Assembly (NCBI GenBank): GCA_964058805.1
Contig: CAXKVV010000320.1
Location: forward strand, 1-64,000
Length of the DNA: 64,000 nt
DNA from: Schoenoplectus triqueter
Lineage: Eukaryota > Streptophyta > Magnoliopsida > Poales > Cyperaceae
Direction: 5' to 3'
Within the stretch, counting starts at the first letter, position 1. Each line of letters opens with the position of its first letter. This document shows positions 49,958 through 60,916 of this stretch, one piece after another. Both the position numbers and the translations under genes were made by a program. The notes below the pieces were generated by a model. It saw only the letters and a program-made list of their open reading frames with translations, made no database searches and was not told the origin of the DNA.

Positions 49958-52102
49958 GTCATCCCCACGGTTTAATGTTCCGAGTCGACCAAGTACAAAC
50001 CACTAAATTTATCATTTTTTTTGTTTTTAAACAATAATTTCATGATATTCAATTCATGTCTCCTTCGCATCATCGTTTTGTAAGATAACGAATTGATTTT
50101 CAGAATTCTTTTATTTTCTAGAATTTTCAAAAAATAGCTCAATTTGATATTACAAAAATTTTCATTGTATAATGTTAGTTTAACTTTACAAAATCTGAAA
50201 AATTATAAAATACAAAATAATAAAATCTTTTACCTTACAATATATCTTTACTTGCCGAATATATTTATTTGACATAAAAATATAACATTTTTGGGTCATA
50301 AATCATCATATAATGTCTGTACAATAGTCAAGCACTTCCCCTTATTCAATAATGGACGTAGAAGATCACAATGAACCTTATTTGAAGATATTTATACGAT
50401 TAAAGATTTAAAGTTCTGTAATAACCGACATTTATTTAAGAAACTAATTTACCGAAGTTCTGATTTCTCAGTTCCGTATTGAGATGAGCTGTATGATCAC
50501 TAAATTAATCAGTTTTGACTTTTATATTTTATGCTCAATTTTAGCTTAAGTTTGCCTTAATTAATTAATTTTTCTCTACATTATTGAAATATTTTCATTT
50601 GCTGTGCGATTTTTTGCAGTAAGATGTGAAGTTTGACCAAATAACTTTTTCTTTTGTTTTCTTCCCTTGTTTAGCGGAATCTCGCTAACATGCACATTCT
50701 ACAAGTGAAGACAACAAACCATACTACCAACTACTGTTGTGCTAATTATAAATTATATTAAAATTTCAGTATACTTGTCCGACAAAAATTATAAATTATA
50801 TTACAACAAGGAATTTCAATTTTTTTGAGACAAACAATAAAAAAATCATATTGTAAATTGTTTGAAAAATAATTCTTAATACATAAAAAAGAGGGTTAAA
50901 CGTCAAAACTTTTCAAGTATACAACATCATTATTTTTCTCCGTCATTAATTTTATTTAAATCTTTTCATCTTCTTGAATTCAATGGTTCATATAAAATAG
51001 TTTCTCACTCCTCATTTTAAATAATATGTGCAATATACTTAATGTAAAATTTAACTCTTAAAATGATCGAACATTTTATATGATAATTTATAGATTATTA
51101 TGTATTTAATTATATCATTTATAATAATAATAATTATTTTTATTAGCATTTAAAAATATTGTGTCTAAATTTTTTAATGTAAAAATTTATTATTTAAAAT
51201 TTTATATTATTAATTATTTATTTGAGTACTATATTGTCGGGATGAAACCCAAATTACGGCCCCAGTAATAAAAGAAGACGAGTGTGTCAAGGCCATGGTA
51301 CTTCTTCAGTTACGCTAAGAAAAACAATAATAATAAAAGGACAGGGATAAACGAGAAAACATAACAATATCATAATTTTTCTATAAAAATGACTTGATTA
51401 TTTAAAAACATATATTCCCCCTCTCCTTTCGGGAATTATTAATGTTAAGATGAAAAAACTTCCTCTAAGACAATATTAAAATGGAAAAGGAATTAGATCA
51501 CAAATAAGTAACTTCAAAATTAATATTTTATTTAATTTTCGAATAATTTATTATAAAAAATGATTCAGAGAAATTCTTGAAATCACACGAGGGTACTGAA
51601 ATGAGTTCTTTCATCGTTAAATCAGTTTGACATCAAGTTTAAATTAACTTTTGACATTTTATTAATTAGCTCTGTCTCGTTATTGTACGTTTGACTTACT
51701 ATTGCACGTACTTCCATTATTATAAAATAAGGCTTGACTAGATTATATAATCTTAGATTTTCTTTAGTTGTTTTGTGTCATTGTCAACACAAGTAATTAT
51801 ATTACAAGCGATGGCAATATATCATCATGTTCATTATATATTATTAGCCAGCTAACATGGACCACAAATAAATTACGTTCCATCCGATCGATGACATTTG
51901 TATTTGTACCAGATTCACATTCTCGAAAAATACTTTTAATTATGAGTGCAGCTGGATAGCAGTTGCAGATCTAATTTTTTTGCCTAGCTATGTGATAAAC
52001 ACGTATTTAGGATATGCGGGTCTTTTCTTTCCACTTTCTGGGAAAACGCAGTCCATCAGTTATTTATAATTTTTTTACAATATTTATTTTTTTGAGAAGA
52101 AA
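49958..52102. other. Non-coding, no recognised gene
   Basis: AT-rich. The 50900-51250 part loosely resembles repeat R1 (CATCATTATTTTTCTCC), but too weakly to annotate. No gene is seen. Confidence 0.45.
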
Positions 52103-52866
52103 TTAGGGTCATGGCAATGGCAAGACGTGTCAATGATATTTTTTTATTTATTTATCTAATTTATATCGTATTCCATTAGTGGATGTGGATAAAGATTTTT
52201 TTCATTGATTTATTTAATATGAGTAAGGGTAATACATTTTTTTATTAATTAAATAGATAAGGGTATTGATAAAAATCATTTTATCTGTTTGCCTTATAGG
52301 ATAAGTTATTTTAAATAATTATCTCATGTAATACTTTTTTCTATGTTAGTTGCCTCTAATTTTGTGAGTTAATTATTATGAATTAAAATTATTATCTTTC
52401 TCAAATTTAATTATTTTATAAATTATAATATTTAAATAATATTTAGTATAGTACTTATTAAAAAAAATGAATGAGACAATATAAGATTTTATTTTAGACA
52501 AGATACTATTTTTGTTTTTAATATATTTTATTTTCTAGTTAAAAAGTTTGACAAGAGATGTTTATATTTTTTTAATTTATTTATTTTGAAATGACTCAAA
52601 TTAAAATTGATTGCATAATTATATTTTAATTTCATACTAGAAAAATAAAAATATATTTATATGAAAGGAATGAGTTTGTATATTTTTTTATATAAATGAT
52701 GATAAACTAAGTAATGTATTAGTATTATTTATTAGCATCCGTTATCATTTCATTAACCGTTTATTTTAAATAGTAAGGATAGAATATGAGTAAGAATAAT
52801 TTCATATGAGTATGATAATGAAAACACTTTCATCCGACTCGTATTGTACCCATTGACATCCCTAGG
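52103..52866. mobile_element. Degenerate hAT-like element, low confidence
   Basis: The right end CCCATTGACATCCCTA is the usual mirror of a TAGGGATGTCAATGGG terminus. A weak left counterpart is TAGGGTCATGGCAATGG at 52103. The flanking bases do not match, so the left limit is uncertain. Confidence 0.35.
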
Positions 52867-53049
52867 TTGTGCCTTTAATCTTGATAATCTTGTACAATTT
52901 TGATATTATATATTTCAATTAGTTGAATTCCAAATTACAGCTAGTAAACCTATAACTAAGAATTTTTTTTTATGATTAGTTCAATAAATTTCACATACTG
53001 ATTAAATCCTAAGAATGTACAAATCAGCATATTGAGCAATTTTGTAGGC

Positions 53050-53171
53050 ATACTGTAAAATGTTCAGAAAATTTCTGAAAGCTGGTGCCTATACAGTAAG
53101 ATGTTGAATAAATTTCTGAAGCCGGTGCCTATACAGTAAAATTTTGAATAAATTTCTGAAAGCGGGCGCCT
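53050..53171. repeat. 40-bp tandem repeat, three copies
   Basis: The unit TACTGTAAAATGTTCAGAAA followed by ATTTCTGAAAGCTGGTGCC recurs at 40-41 bp spacing. The copies end near 53090, 53130 and 53171. A partial fourth piece, CCTACTGTAAGATGTTC, lies at about 53203 after an A run. Confidence 0.85.
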
Positions 53172-53969
53172 TTTGGTGCTTTTATCAAAAAAAAAAAAAG
53201 GCCTACTGTAAGATGTTCTCTTTCTATTGCTAGTAACAATGCAGTTTTTCTGTTGATAGCACATGCTACCTTACCCCAATTCTTCTCAGAAACTGGGACA
53301 GCAGATAAATTTCAAGTACAACCAACCAAAAGGCTATAGATGTCTTAACTTTTTAAGTACTCGCTGTACATTTGTACAACAGTTTATATTATAAGATTTG
53401 CTACAAACAAAGCCCAATTTTAAACAATAAGTCAAGCCCAGCACAGATGCATAGATATAGAGAGAGGCCTAAATGGGGTCATTTATATGAAGCCTGCTAC
53501 ATATCACGCCCTTCAGGGAGTTTACTGGGGCCCGTTCTCAGTGAATTCAGAGTTGTGACACATATTTAATGGAACTGAACTTTGAGCCAGTTATGTAATA
53601 GTTTCCAAAGTTGAAGAGTTTGAAATTATCACATATTCACCACCATATGGTATGTGAATCTGATCTCACAATGGAACCTATTTCCAAGGAGCAAACAAAA
53701 GAAGGAAAGAACCAGGAAGTATTTTCTCAACGAGCTCTGGTTTCTCAAACTCATAGATTATTTAAGAATAAATTTTCAATATATTCTTTCTCCTGAATTG
53801 TCTATTAGATGTAGCTTTAAACAAATAAATATATGCAAATTCATAACGAAAGGAAGATTTCAAATTGGCAAAACATAGGAGTACTTTTATTTAATTGTTG
53901 GCAAGGATTGTAAGGTCATTCCAATACATTAACGGACGAATAATTTCTCTTATTATTGCAAAAAAAAAT
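53172..53969. other. Non-coding, no recognised gene
   Basis: Several 60-75-residue frames overlap here in different phases without family signals. No element ends are seen. Confidence 0.45.
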
Positions 53970-54245
53970 CTTAAAAATCTTAAAAATTATAAATATATTA
54001 TTCTATATATAAATTGATGGTGATTCAAATTTCATTTAATTTTATTATCATTTGATAGTCCATCAAAGTTCATTAAATTGAAACAATTGTAAAGTATATG
54101 ACATTTTAATAGTTTTTGATGAACTAGCAAATAATAATAAAATTGTATGAAATTTTAATCACTATCAATCTATAAGTAGAAGAATATATCTATAAGTTAA
54201 TTTTAATTTTTAAGATTTTTTTATATTTATTTGAAAATCCATCTT
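53970..54245. mobile_element. Fold-back MITE, family F2, copy 2
   Basis: The inner arms are inverted copies: left TGATTCAAATTTCATTTAAT, right ATTGTATGAAATTTTAATCA, and further in TAGTCCATCAAAG against TTTGATGAACTAG. The layout and wording (ATTTGATA next to CATCA) match the fold-back at 45757-46124. Confidence 0.6.
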
Positions 54246-54613
54246 AAAGCTGGGTTTCTCTTTCCACTAATTAACCTGTTGCATCTGTAAATTCATCTTG
54301 TGCGCTAATCTAAATCAGTTAGTCTGAACAGAAAATGGATCAGTAGATAATACTTCGATTTATAAATTACATGAAACCAATGTCAAAACCATCAAATATA
54401 CATCATTTTAACGAAAATACAACAAGTTCTCTCTCTCTGAAAAAAAAAACAGCAAGTGTCCACACTCAGACACATGATACTGACACACTGAAAAATAGGA
54501 AGGCCTGGACAGTAGTTAATTATTAGAGATGTTTCTGCTTTAAAATCTAATCTTATTCCTTCATCCTTCAATTTTAAGTTTTCTTAACACAAACATACAT
54601 TAGCTGCATACCA
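54246..54613. other. 3' side of the EF-hand gene, no other feature
   Basis: Probably includes the 3' untranslated region of the minus-strand EF-hand gene. A short CT run lies near 54430. Confidence 0.4.
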
Positions 54614-54928
54614 CTAATATGCAACAATCTTGAGACCCAGTTTCTGTTGTGCGAAATCGATGAGATTATCAATCTCATCTTCTTCAATATATCCATCACC
54701 ATCAGTGTCAGCAGCACGGATCCCTTTGCTGCTCTTCCAGCCACTGAAGCGGCCATGAATGACCTTGATCGCACGTCGGAGCTCCTGGCGGCTGATCCGG
54801 CCGTCTTTGTCCACGTCAAAGAACTTGATCCATTCCTTGAACTCATCTACTGTCATACCACCATCAAGCGCCCTAGTTGCCATATTTGAGCTTTGTAAGG
54901 CCACTGTATTCATGTTTTTTATCGCCAT
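54614..54928 (-). CDS. Two-EF-hand calcium-binding protein (calmodulin-like, small)
   Basis: A single-exon frame of 104 residues. EF loop 1 is DVDKDGRISRQE (38-49) and loop 2 is DTDGDGYIEEDE (74-85). Both have Asp at positions 1, 3 and 5, Gly at 6, Ile at 8 and Glu at 12, so both should bind calcium. The helix before loop 1 (VDEFKEWIKFF) and after loop 2 (IDNLIDFAQQKLGL) are canonical. The linker between the loops contains FSGWKSSKGIRAA instead of the usual acidic segment. At 104 residues it is shorter than four-EF calmodulins (about 149) and a little longer than polcalcins (about 80), so it is a small calmodulin-like sensor. The N-terminal 25 residues have no clear motif and no myristoylation signal (MAIK). 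Alternative starts are Met6 and Met16. It is probably cytosolic or nuclear; the physiological role is unknown. Confidence 0.9.
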   Translation of the reverse strand: MAIKNMNTVALQSSNMATRALDGGMTVDEFKEWIKFFDVDKDGRISRQELRRAIKVIHGRFSGWKSSKGIRAADTDGDGYIEEDEIDNLIDFAQQKLGLKIVAY

Positions 54929-55025
54929 TGGAAGTAATTCAGGGGAGATTGAAAGTAAGTTTCTAATATGCTATAATTTGGAAAAGTGGTTCGGATAAGC
55001 AGTATGGTACAAGTCAGGGATGTAG

Positions 55026-55033
55026 TATATAAA
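55026..55033 (-). promoter_or_regulatory. TATA box of the EF-hand gene
   Basis: The minus strand reads TTTATATA about 98 bp before the ATG at 54928, a normal plant distance. The sequence TTGCTTTATATACTAC supports it. The start site itself is inferred. Confidence 0.6.
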
Positions 55034-56246
55034 GCAATAGCGCAATCAATGTTGCCTTTATTCTCCTATTTAATATTGTTTTCTTCTTAAAGATAATCCT
55101 GCCGTATTCTCAAAGAATACCGAGAATGATCTGGCAGCTATTTTTTTTTTCTTTGAATATGTATATTATTTATCTCCAACATTTGAACAAAAAACGTGCA
55201 TACGTATTTTTTTTTGTTACTTAGCGTTGATTTATGATAAACATAATTCTTATTTTTTTTTGCTGCTCTTGATTTTGTTTATTTGTTGGATGGCCACACA
55301 ATATGTTTCAACTTCGTCTTTTCCAGTTTCAATGTAACTTTCATGATTTTCTATAGGGACAATTTTTTTGGTAATATATATATTTCCAAGATTCTCCCCC
55401 GTGTAAAATTAGTCTTTGAGAAATTCAAACAAAACTTGGTACCAAAGAAAATCCAGAATAGGAAAGTATTATTACCATTGGGAATTTAAATATGTGGGGT
55501 TCACGTGTTTGATTTGGTCTATTCTAACAGCGCTTTGAATTAGATAATTAATCAACAGCATGTAGCCTAACTTTGTAACCTTTTCTAGTGTATGATGATG
55601 AATGGATGAGCAAGAATCCAACTATAGCTTTGTAATTGTAGAAGTGGAGTTCGGTTAAGAGATACTAATATGAATGGATCACACAAGAAGAGAATCGCAT
55701 AAAGCAAACAGGAAGGTCCACTTTCAACGTTCTATAAAGATAGCAAACGAATAAGATTCCATTTTTGAATAGTACAAAGATGTGAAATAGTATTTTTGGT
55801 GATGTCTTGTATGTGAATTATGTGAAAGAATCAGGGCAAGCAGTTCAAGATGTTTGTAATTTGCAACACATCTACAAGGCAGGCTGCCTAACTTTGCTAA
55901 CCCAGTCAATATTTCTGGCCATTTATTGTATTCTGTCTTTTACTATTTTGCAATCTGGTCAAAAACATTTTTATCACTTTATAACCTACATTTTTCTGGA
56001 ATTTCTAGTTATATCCAATATAAAGAAAATGACACATTTTTTCCCTTCTTTTTTGGGTGATAAAAATCCTAATCTATTAAATTCAGCTTAATTTTCAGGA
56101 AAAAGATGGTCATCAGAAAAGTTGGTGCAGCCTAATCTTATCTTGTGAGATTAAAAAGTTGCAGCAGTCATTGAAAGTTTTACTTTGTTCTAGACTGTTG
56201 AATAGTAAAAGTTATAATATATATTAGGCGCTAGGCCTTGCCAGAT
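55034..56246. other. Non-coding, no recognised gene
   Basis: Frames at 55283-55489 and 55807-56091 are hydrophobic, AT-driven and without family motifs. No element ends are seen. Confidence 0.5.
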
Positions 56247-56254
56247 ACCATGTC

Positions 56255-56785
56255 TAGGGCTGCAAAGGAATCCAACACGAACGAACTGACTTGTATTTGA
56301 GTTTGATTTGAAATCTATTTTGAACTAGTTTGATTTGAAATAGATAGGCAGTTTCGAACTCAAACCATTATTTGAAATTCAATTCGTTAAATATTCGAAC
56401 TATTTGATTTGATTCGTAAATAGTTTGAAATAGAATTATTAGGTGAACAAATTTCACAATTCATATCAAAATAACATAATCAAATATAAAAAATGTCAAT
56501 TTAATATAAATCATACAAAACTAAAAATTCATTCAACAAAAATTAATAAATTTTATATAAATTCATACTACTCAAAGTCTCAAACAATCAAATAATTAAT
56601 ACAAATTCAAACAAAAATAGTTCGCGAACACATTTCGAATGAATTCACCATGGTTTGAGTTTGATTCGATATAATTTCGAATCGAATCAGTTTGATTTGA
56701 AATTAATTTCGAACTAGAATCGAACAAACTTTTTTTGAATCGAACACGAACAAACTACAAACTTCGAATATTTCTTGCAGCCCTA
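56255..56785. mobile_element. hAT-like element, GGGCTGCAAA family, copy 3 (best preserved)
   Basis: The ends TAGGGCTGCAAAGG and CTTGCAGCCCTA are inverted. The flanks are an exact 8-bp duplication, ACCATGTC at 56247-56254 and 56786-56793. The body has repeated TTCGAACT and TTTGATTTGAAAT motifs and AT-rich DNA without a transposase. The perfect duplication indicates a younger insertion than copies 1 and 2. Confidence 0.9.
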
Positions 56786-56793
56786 ACCATGTC

Positions 56794-59200
56794 CACTAAT
56801 GAAATGAATCGGTATCTTCTGGAGAGTTTTCCCTGCGGACCTGTACGGTTTTTTCATTTTGATCCATCCGATCGCCAATCAACGATTGCGATTTAACAAT
56901 AATAAATAATTTCATACATTAAAATTTATGTTTAAACTTTATTATAGCTGTAAAAATTAAAACAAACCATTTAAATCTTCTTAGAAAGATCTCCACATAG
57001 AATTGCTCCACAGGCTGCACGCCCATCCACTAATAGTCTAACATAAAGAAAGAAGGGGAGATAGTTTACTTCCACCGTAAACTGTGACCAAATTTATGAA
57101 TTTTATTTGGGCTTTACATTAAAAGGGCCGACGAGATTGGTCGGTGTAGCTCAATAAGAAAACAGGGGCGCATCGTCTCCTGTTCTGTGTTTTTCTGACG
57201 GATCATGAAGCAGTTCCATTAAAACGAATTGTGAATGGTATCATGAAATCCTATCAGACAATTACAATTAGCAACTATAACCAAATAGTTCAGCTTTTGG
57301 GAGTCCGTATACTGTGTAATACTTCAGTACTTCACAGGCCTGTGGAATAACTGTCCGAGTTAAATCCGACTCTGTTTTTCTATAGCTGTGGTTTTAATTA
57401 CGTACACTAGGTGTTAATACTCTGTTTTTCCGACTCTGCCAAGATTTAAAGAAAAAAAAATCTTTGTAATTTCAAAGTACCTTCAAAAGAGCCTCTACAG
57501 GTGCAGGACAACTTTCTAGTTAACCCCGAAGAAGCGAGCACCATACCCCATTGTTATTCTTCTGCCTCCCAAACGCTCAGGGATCCACTGTATGCACCCG
57601 GCGCTTTGTTGAGGTGCACCAGTCCTGGGGCCGTCGTGGTTGGATGATCTTACTGTATCAACCATTCTTTTCCGTAGGGCAGCGCCTAAAATCCAGTCTT
57701 TTTTGAACCACGGACATCTGAAAAATCAAGACGGTGTGGTGTGATTTTAATTTTTGGGTCGGGATGTGAATTCCGTTTTTGGAATGTCTACTTCACAACG
57801 TATTAAACAATCAATTGCAAACAAACTAAATTATTGGATAAATAATTAAACACAATAAAATAACTAAATTAACTACTGAAAATATAAAAAATAAAAAAAT
57901 TAATAATTAAATAAATAATTAATCAGAAACAATACAAAATAGTCCGGAAACGAATTTCAAGCTCAGTCCATACGATAGATGCAAAAGCCAATAGAAAATT
58001 GCATGTATTTGCAAAAGAAGCTCGCATGATTTTTTTACTTTATAACTGATTATAAGACATGATTTTCAATTTAACAACATGAAGCATTAAAAAGGTTTGT
58101 GTTATTATGAATATGTATTTCAATTATTAGAGTTGCATATAAAATATTTATTTGATTAGATTGATTTGTTATATTATTTTAATTATAAATCTCTTATAGA
58201 GAAATTTCAATTAAACTAAATAAATAACTTCATTATGCATGTAATGTATATATGTAGTTATATATTCCATAATGTAACTCAAATGAATATCAATTAATAA
58301 GGATAATTGAAAATTAAATAGTTTATATCAGAAATATTGGTATTCTGGCATAATTTTCTAAGTCTAATAAACGCACCTGATGTGCTCAGACTTTTTTAAC
58401 TCACATCTATTATGTCATAGACTTATACCATATGATAGTTTGATTTCAGTTCAGATTGAATTAATTTAGAAGCATAATTATTCAGAATAGTCTAAGTGGT
58501 ATGCCCAGCATATAAAGGTTAATATAAACTATTTTTTTAGGTCAAATTATGACCTCACGTATATATTATTTTTATCAATAAAATTTAGTCTCACATGGTA
58601 CCTCATGGAGAAATTTATTTTGTAGCGTTCATATATCCATTTTAATCAAGATGTTCAATTACGAAAATAATTTAAACAAACACCAGACATTCTATATTCG
58701 ATAAGCATAAATGATCATTAAAAAATAGTTTTCAAAATTCAATCAATTTAGATATATGATTCGTATTTTAAATCATAGGTCATTCAATCCAAATAAAATA
58801 AAATGTAAGTTATAGAGAAATTCAATTACCGTATATGGAATAATTTCAAATTACAACTCGATCCTCGACAAAAATACTTAAATCAAATCGAAGCCATCAT
58901 AGAGACATCCTGTTTGAATTGAAGAATTAATTTATTAATCCATATGCATAATCTTTATCAAATATTTCTTCTATTATTGTTTTCCTTTTATTTTTCTTTA
59001 TGTTTACGTTTTTTTAAGAAGTAATAATAGTTACCCGTTTTCATTTCTTTTCAAAAGCGCTTACATAGTAGAATAATAATCCAATCAAATCAAAATTAGA
59101 GAATATCAAAATATCAAAACAAAGCAAAAAAAAAACATCACAGTCAATATATACAAGAACGTGGCTATGCAACAAACCAACAAAATAAAAAAACAAAGAC
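56794..59200. other. Non-coding, no recognised gene
   Basis: 57480-57720 is less AT-rich (GCACCCGGCGC, CCTGGGGCCGTCGTGG) and might be an old element, but I see no frame or termini. The rest is AT-rich. Confidence 0.45.
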
Positions 59201-59203
59201 AAT

Positions 59204-59402
59204 ATCAGCAGCAGTAGCAGCAGAATCAGTACCAGCATTAGCAGCAGCGAAATCAGTACCAACATCAGCATCAGATCAGTACCAACAACAACATCAGCAG
59301 AATCAATACCATCAACAACAACAAATCAACATCGACATAAAAACAGTATCAGCATATCAGTAATAGTACCAGAATCAGTAGCACCAGTGGCATCACCAAC
59401 AA
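59204..59402. repeat. Degenerate CAG/CAA/CAT-rich simple repeat
   Basis: Repeated ATCAGTACCAACA and CAGCAGAATCA words form an imperfect repeat. Read on the minus strand it gives Leu/Met/Val-rich artefact frames. Confidence 0.8.
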
Positions 59403-60020
59403 CCTGAGAGAGATATCGACAGTAGTATGAGAGGTCGACAGCGACGGCCGAAGAGAGATGGCAGGAGATAGATAGAGACATAGACAACTAGAGACAAACA
59501 AAGAGATAGATGGCTCGACATCAAATCAAATAGAGAGATAGATGACCGGAGAGAGATGGTCAGAGACAGACAAATAGACGGCCGAATGATGCAGATCCAC
59601 CTGATTGCTGGTGATGTGGAGAGAGGCCAGCGATCACAAGGATTGCTGATGTTGTAGATGATGGTCTGACCCACACTTTTACAACAAAAATGATGGCCAG
59701 AGAGATAGAGACAAGCAGAGATGGACAGTGACGCGAACCTGGCACCAGTAGAACGGAACGAAGCCTAGAGATGCTCGTACTAGGACAAAATGTGCCTTGA
59801 GGAGATGCTTGGATCTGGCTCAAATCTGCTATCATGAGAAGCGAGCGAGGTATCAGCCGTGTGAGGCGGCGGATCAGGCTCCATTGAAAAGGGGAGCGAA
59901 GACGGGAGATGCTCAGAGAATGATACAAGGACATGCTTGAATTCGCAGTTTTTTTTTTATATAATTATAATTATTATAAAATTAATATTATTAATAATAA
60001 GAGAAAGTAACAACTATTTG
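59403..60020. other. GA/GAC-rich then mixed sequence, no gene
   Basis: 59403-59580 is rich in GAGAGAT and GATAGA words. 59600-59935 is the GC-richest stretch outside genes, but its minus-strand frames (124 and 93 residues) are Ser/Leu/Arg-rich and have no family resemblance. It could be the 5' flank of the PMD-bearing unit that follows. Confidence 0.4.
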
Positions 60021-60024
60021 CAGC

Positions 60025-60102
60025 GCGTCACTAACACTGACGCAGAACAAACGCGTCACTGTCAGTGACGTCTTCTATGAAATGCGTCACTGAAAGTGGC
60101 GC
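60025..60102. promoter_or_regulatory. Three near-palindromic GCGTCAC motifs upstream of a TATA box
   Basis: Three 19-bp inverted motifs: 60025-60043 (GCGTCAC, spacer, CTGACGC), 60053-60071 (contains the perfect palindrome CGTCACTGTCAGTGACG, 60054-60070) and 60084-60102 (GCGTCACTG, spacer, GTGGCGC). Start-to-start distances are 28 and 31 bp, roughly three helical turns. They lie immediately upstream of the TATA box at 60113. They may bind a dimeric regulator, or be subterminal transposase sites of a DNA transposon; similar palindromes occur in plant CACTA-type ends. Function is inferred. Confidence 0.6.
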
Positions 60103-60112
60103 AGTTACTCCT

Positions 60113-60120
60113 TTTATATA
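60113..60120 (+). promoter_or_regulatory. TATA box of the PMD gene relic
   Basis: TTTTATATA lies about 45 bp before a purine-rich leader and 800 bp before the ATG, with a leader intron between. Its position just after the three palindromes supports a promoter. Confidence 0.5.
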
Positions 60121-60160
60121 GCAATGCGCAGATTTTCTCACCCACTTTCTATGTTTGTTT

Positions 60161-60916
60161 GAAGAGAGAGAACAAAAAAAAAGAAGAGAAAGAGAAGAAA
60201 GTGAAGAGAAAGAAGAGAGAGAGGAAGAGAAGAGAGAAGAAAAAAGAAGGAAAAATAAGGAAGAGAAGAAAGAGAAAAAAAGAGAGAATGTACTGGACGA
60301 GATTGAGTGTGAAATAATTATTGAATTTTGCTATCGAAAGTAAGTTTTATTTATATAAATAATTAGAATTAAAATGTAAATTATATATATTAATTATAAA
60401 TGAATTGTATATTAATTATGAATTAATTATTAATTAATTATAGTTTAATTTTATTGATTAATTATTTGATAGATTAAATAGGTATTGATTGTTGATTAAT
60501 TGTGTAGAATAATTATAGATTTTATTTATTATTTAATTTTAGAATAGATTAATTAGCTTTTAATTATAATTTAAATATAGATTGATTATTAATTAATTGT
60601 GTTGACTAATTATAGATTTAATTAATTATTTAATTATAGAATAGATTAATTAGATTTTAATTGTAGAATAATTATAGATTAATTTTATTATTTACTTAGA
60701 TTATTTGTATATTATTTTTATAGATTAATTAGATAGTAATTATAATTTAATTATAAATTATATTAATTAGATAATAATATTAGATTAATTTAATTAATTC
60801 ATTAGATTATATGTAGATTAATTATGTAAATTAATTAGAAATTAATTATAGATTATGATATATTAAAATTAGTTCCGTAATATTAATTGAAATAAAATTA
60901 TTTTTTGTAATAGATA
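60161..60916 (+). other. Purine-rich leader and AT-rich leader intron of the PMD gene relic
   Basis: 60161-60289 is almost pure A and G. The stretch then reads to CGAAA at about 60339, followed by a good donor GTAAGT. 60340-60913 is a very AT-rich intron with many TTAATTA words, ending in TTTTTTGTAATAG just before ATAATGGCAG. The frames across the purine tract (Lys/Arg/Glu-rich) are compositional artefacts. Confidence 0.5.

Noticed and set aside
54574..54998. Other frames overlapping the EF-hand gene
   Set aside because: They are shadows of the EF-hand frame on both strands.
57480..57720. Organelle DNA insertion
   Set aside because: The base composition differs from its flanks, but I recognise no chloroplast or mitochondrial gene in it.
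59393..59934. Minus-strand frames of 93 and 124 residues
   Set aside because: Ser/Leu/Arg-rich products of GA/GAC repeats. No start context, no homology I recognise.
60096..60343. Highly basic Lys/Arg/Glu frames considered as a nuclear or ribosomal protein
   Set aside because: They come from an almost pure A/G tract, which is better explained as the leader of the PMD gene.
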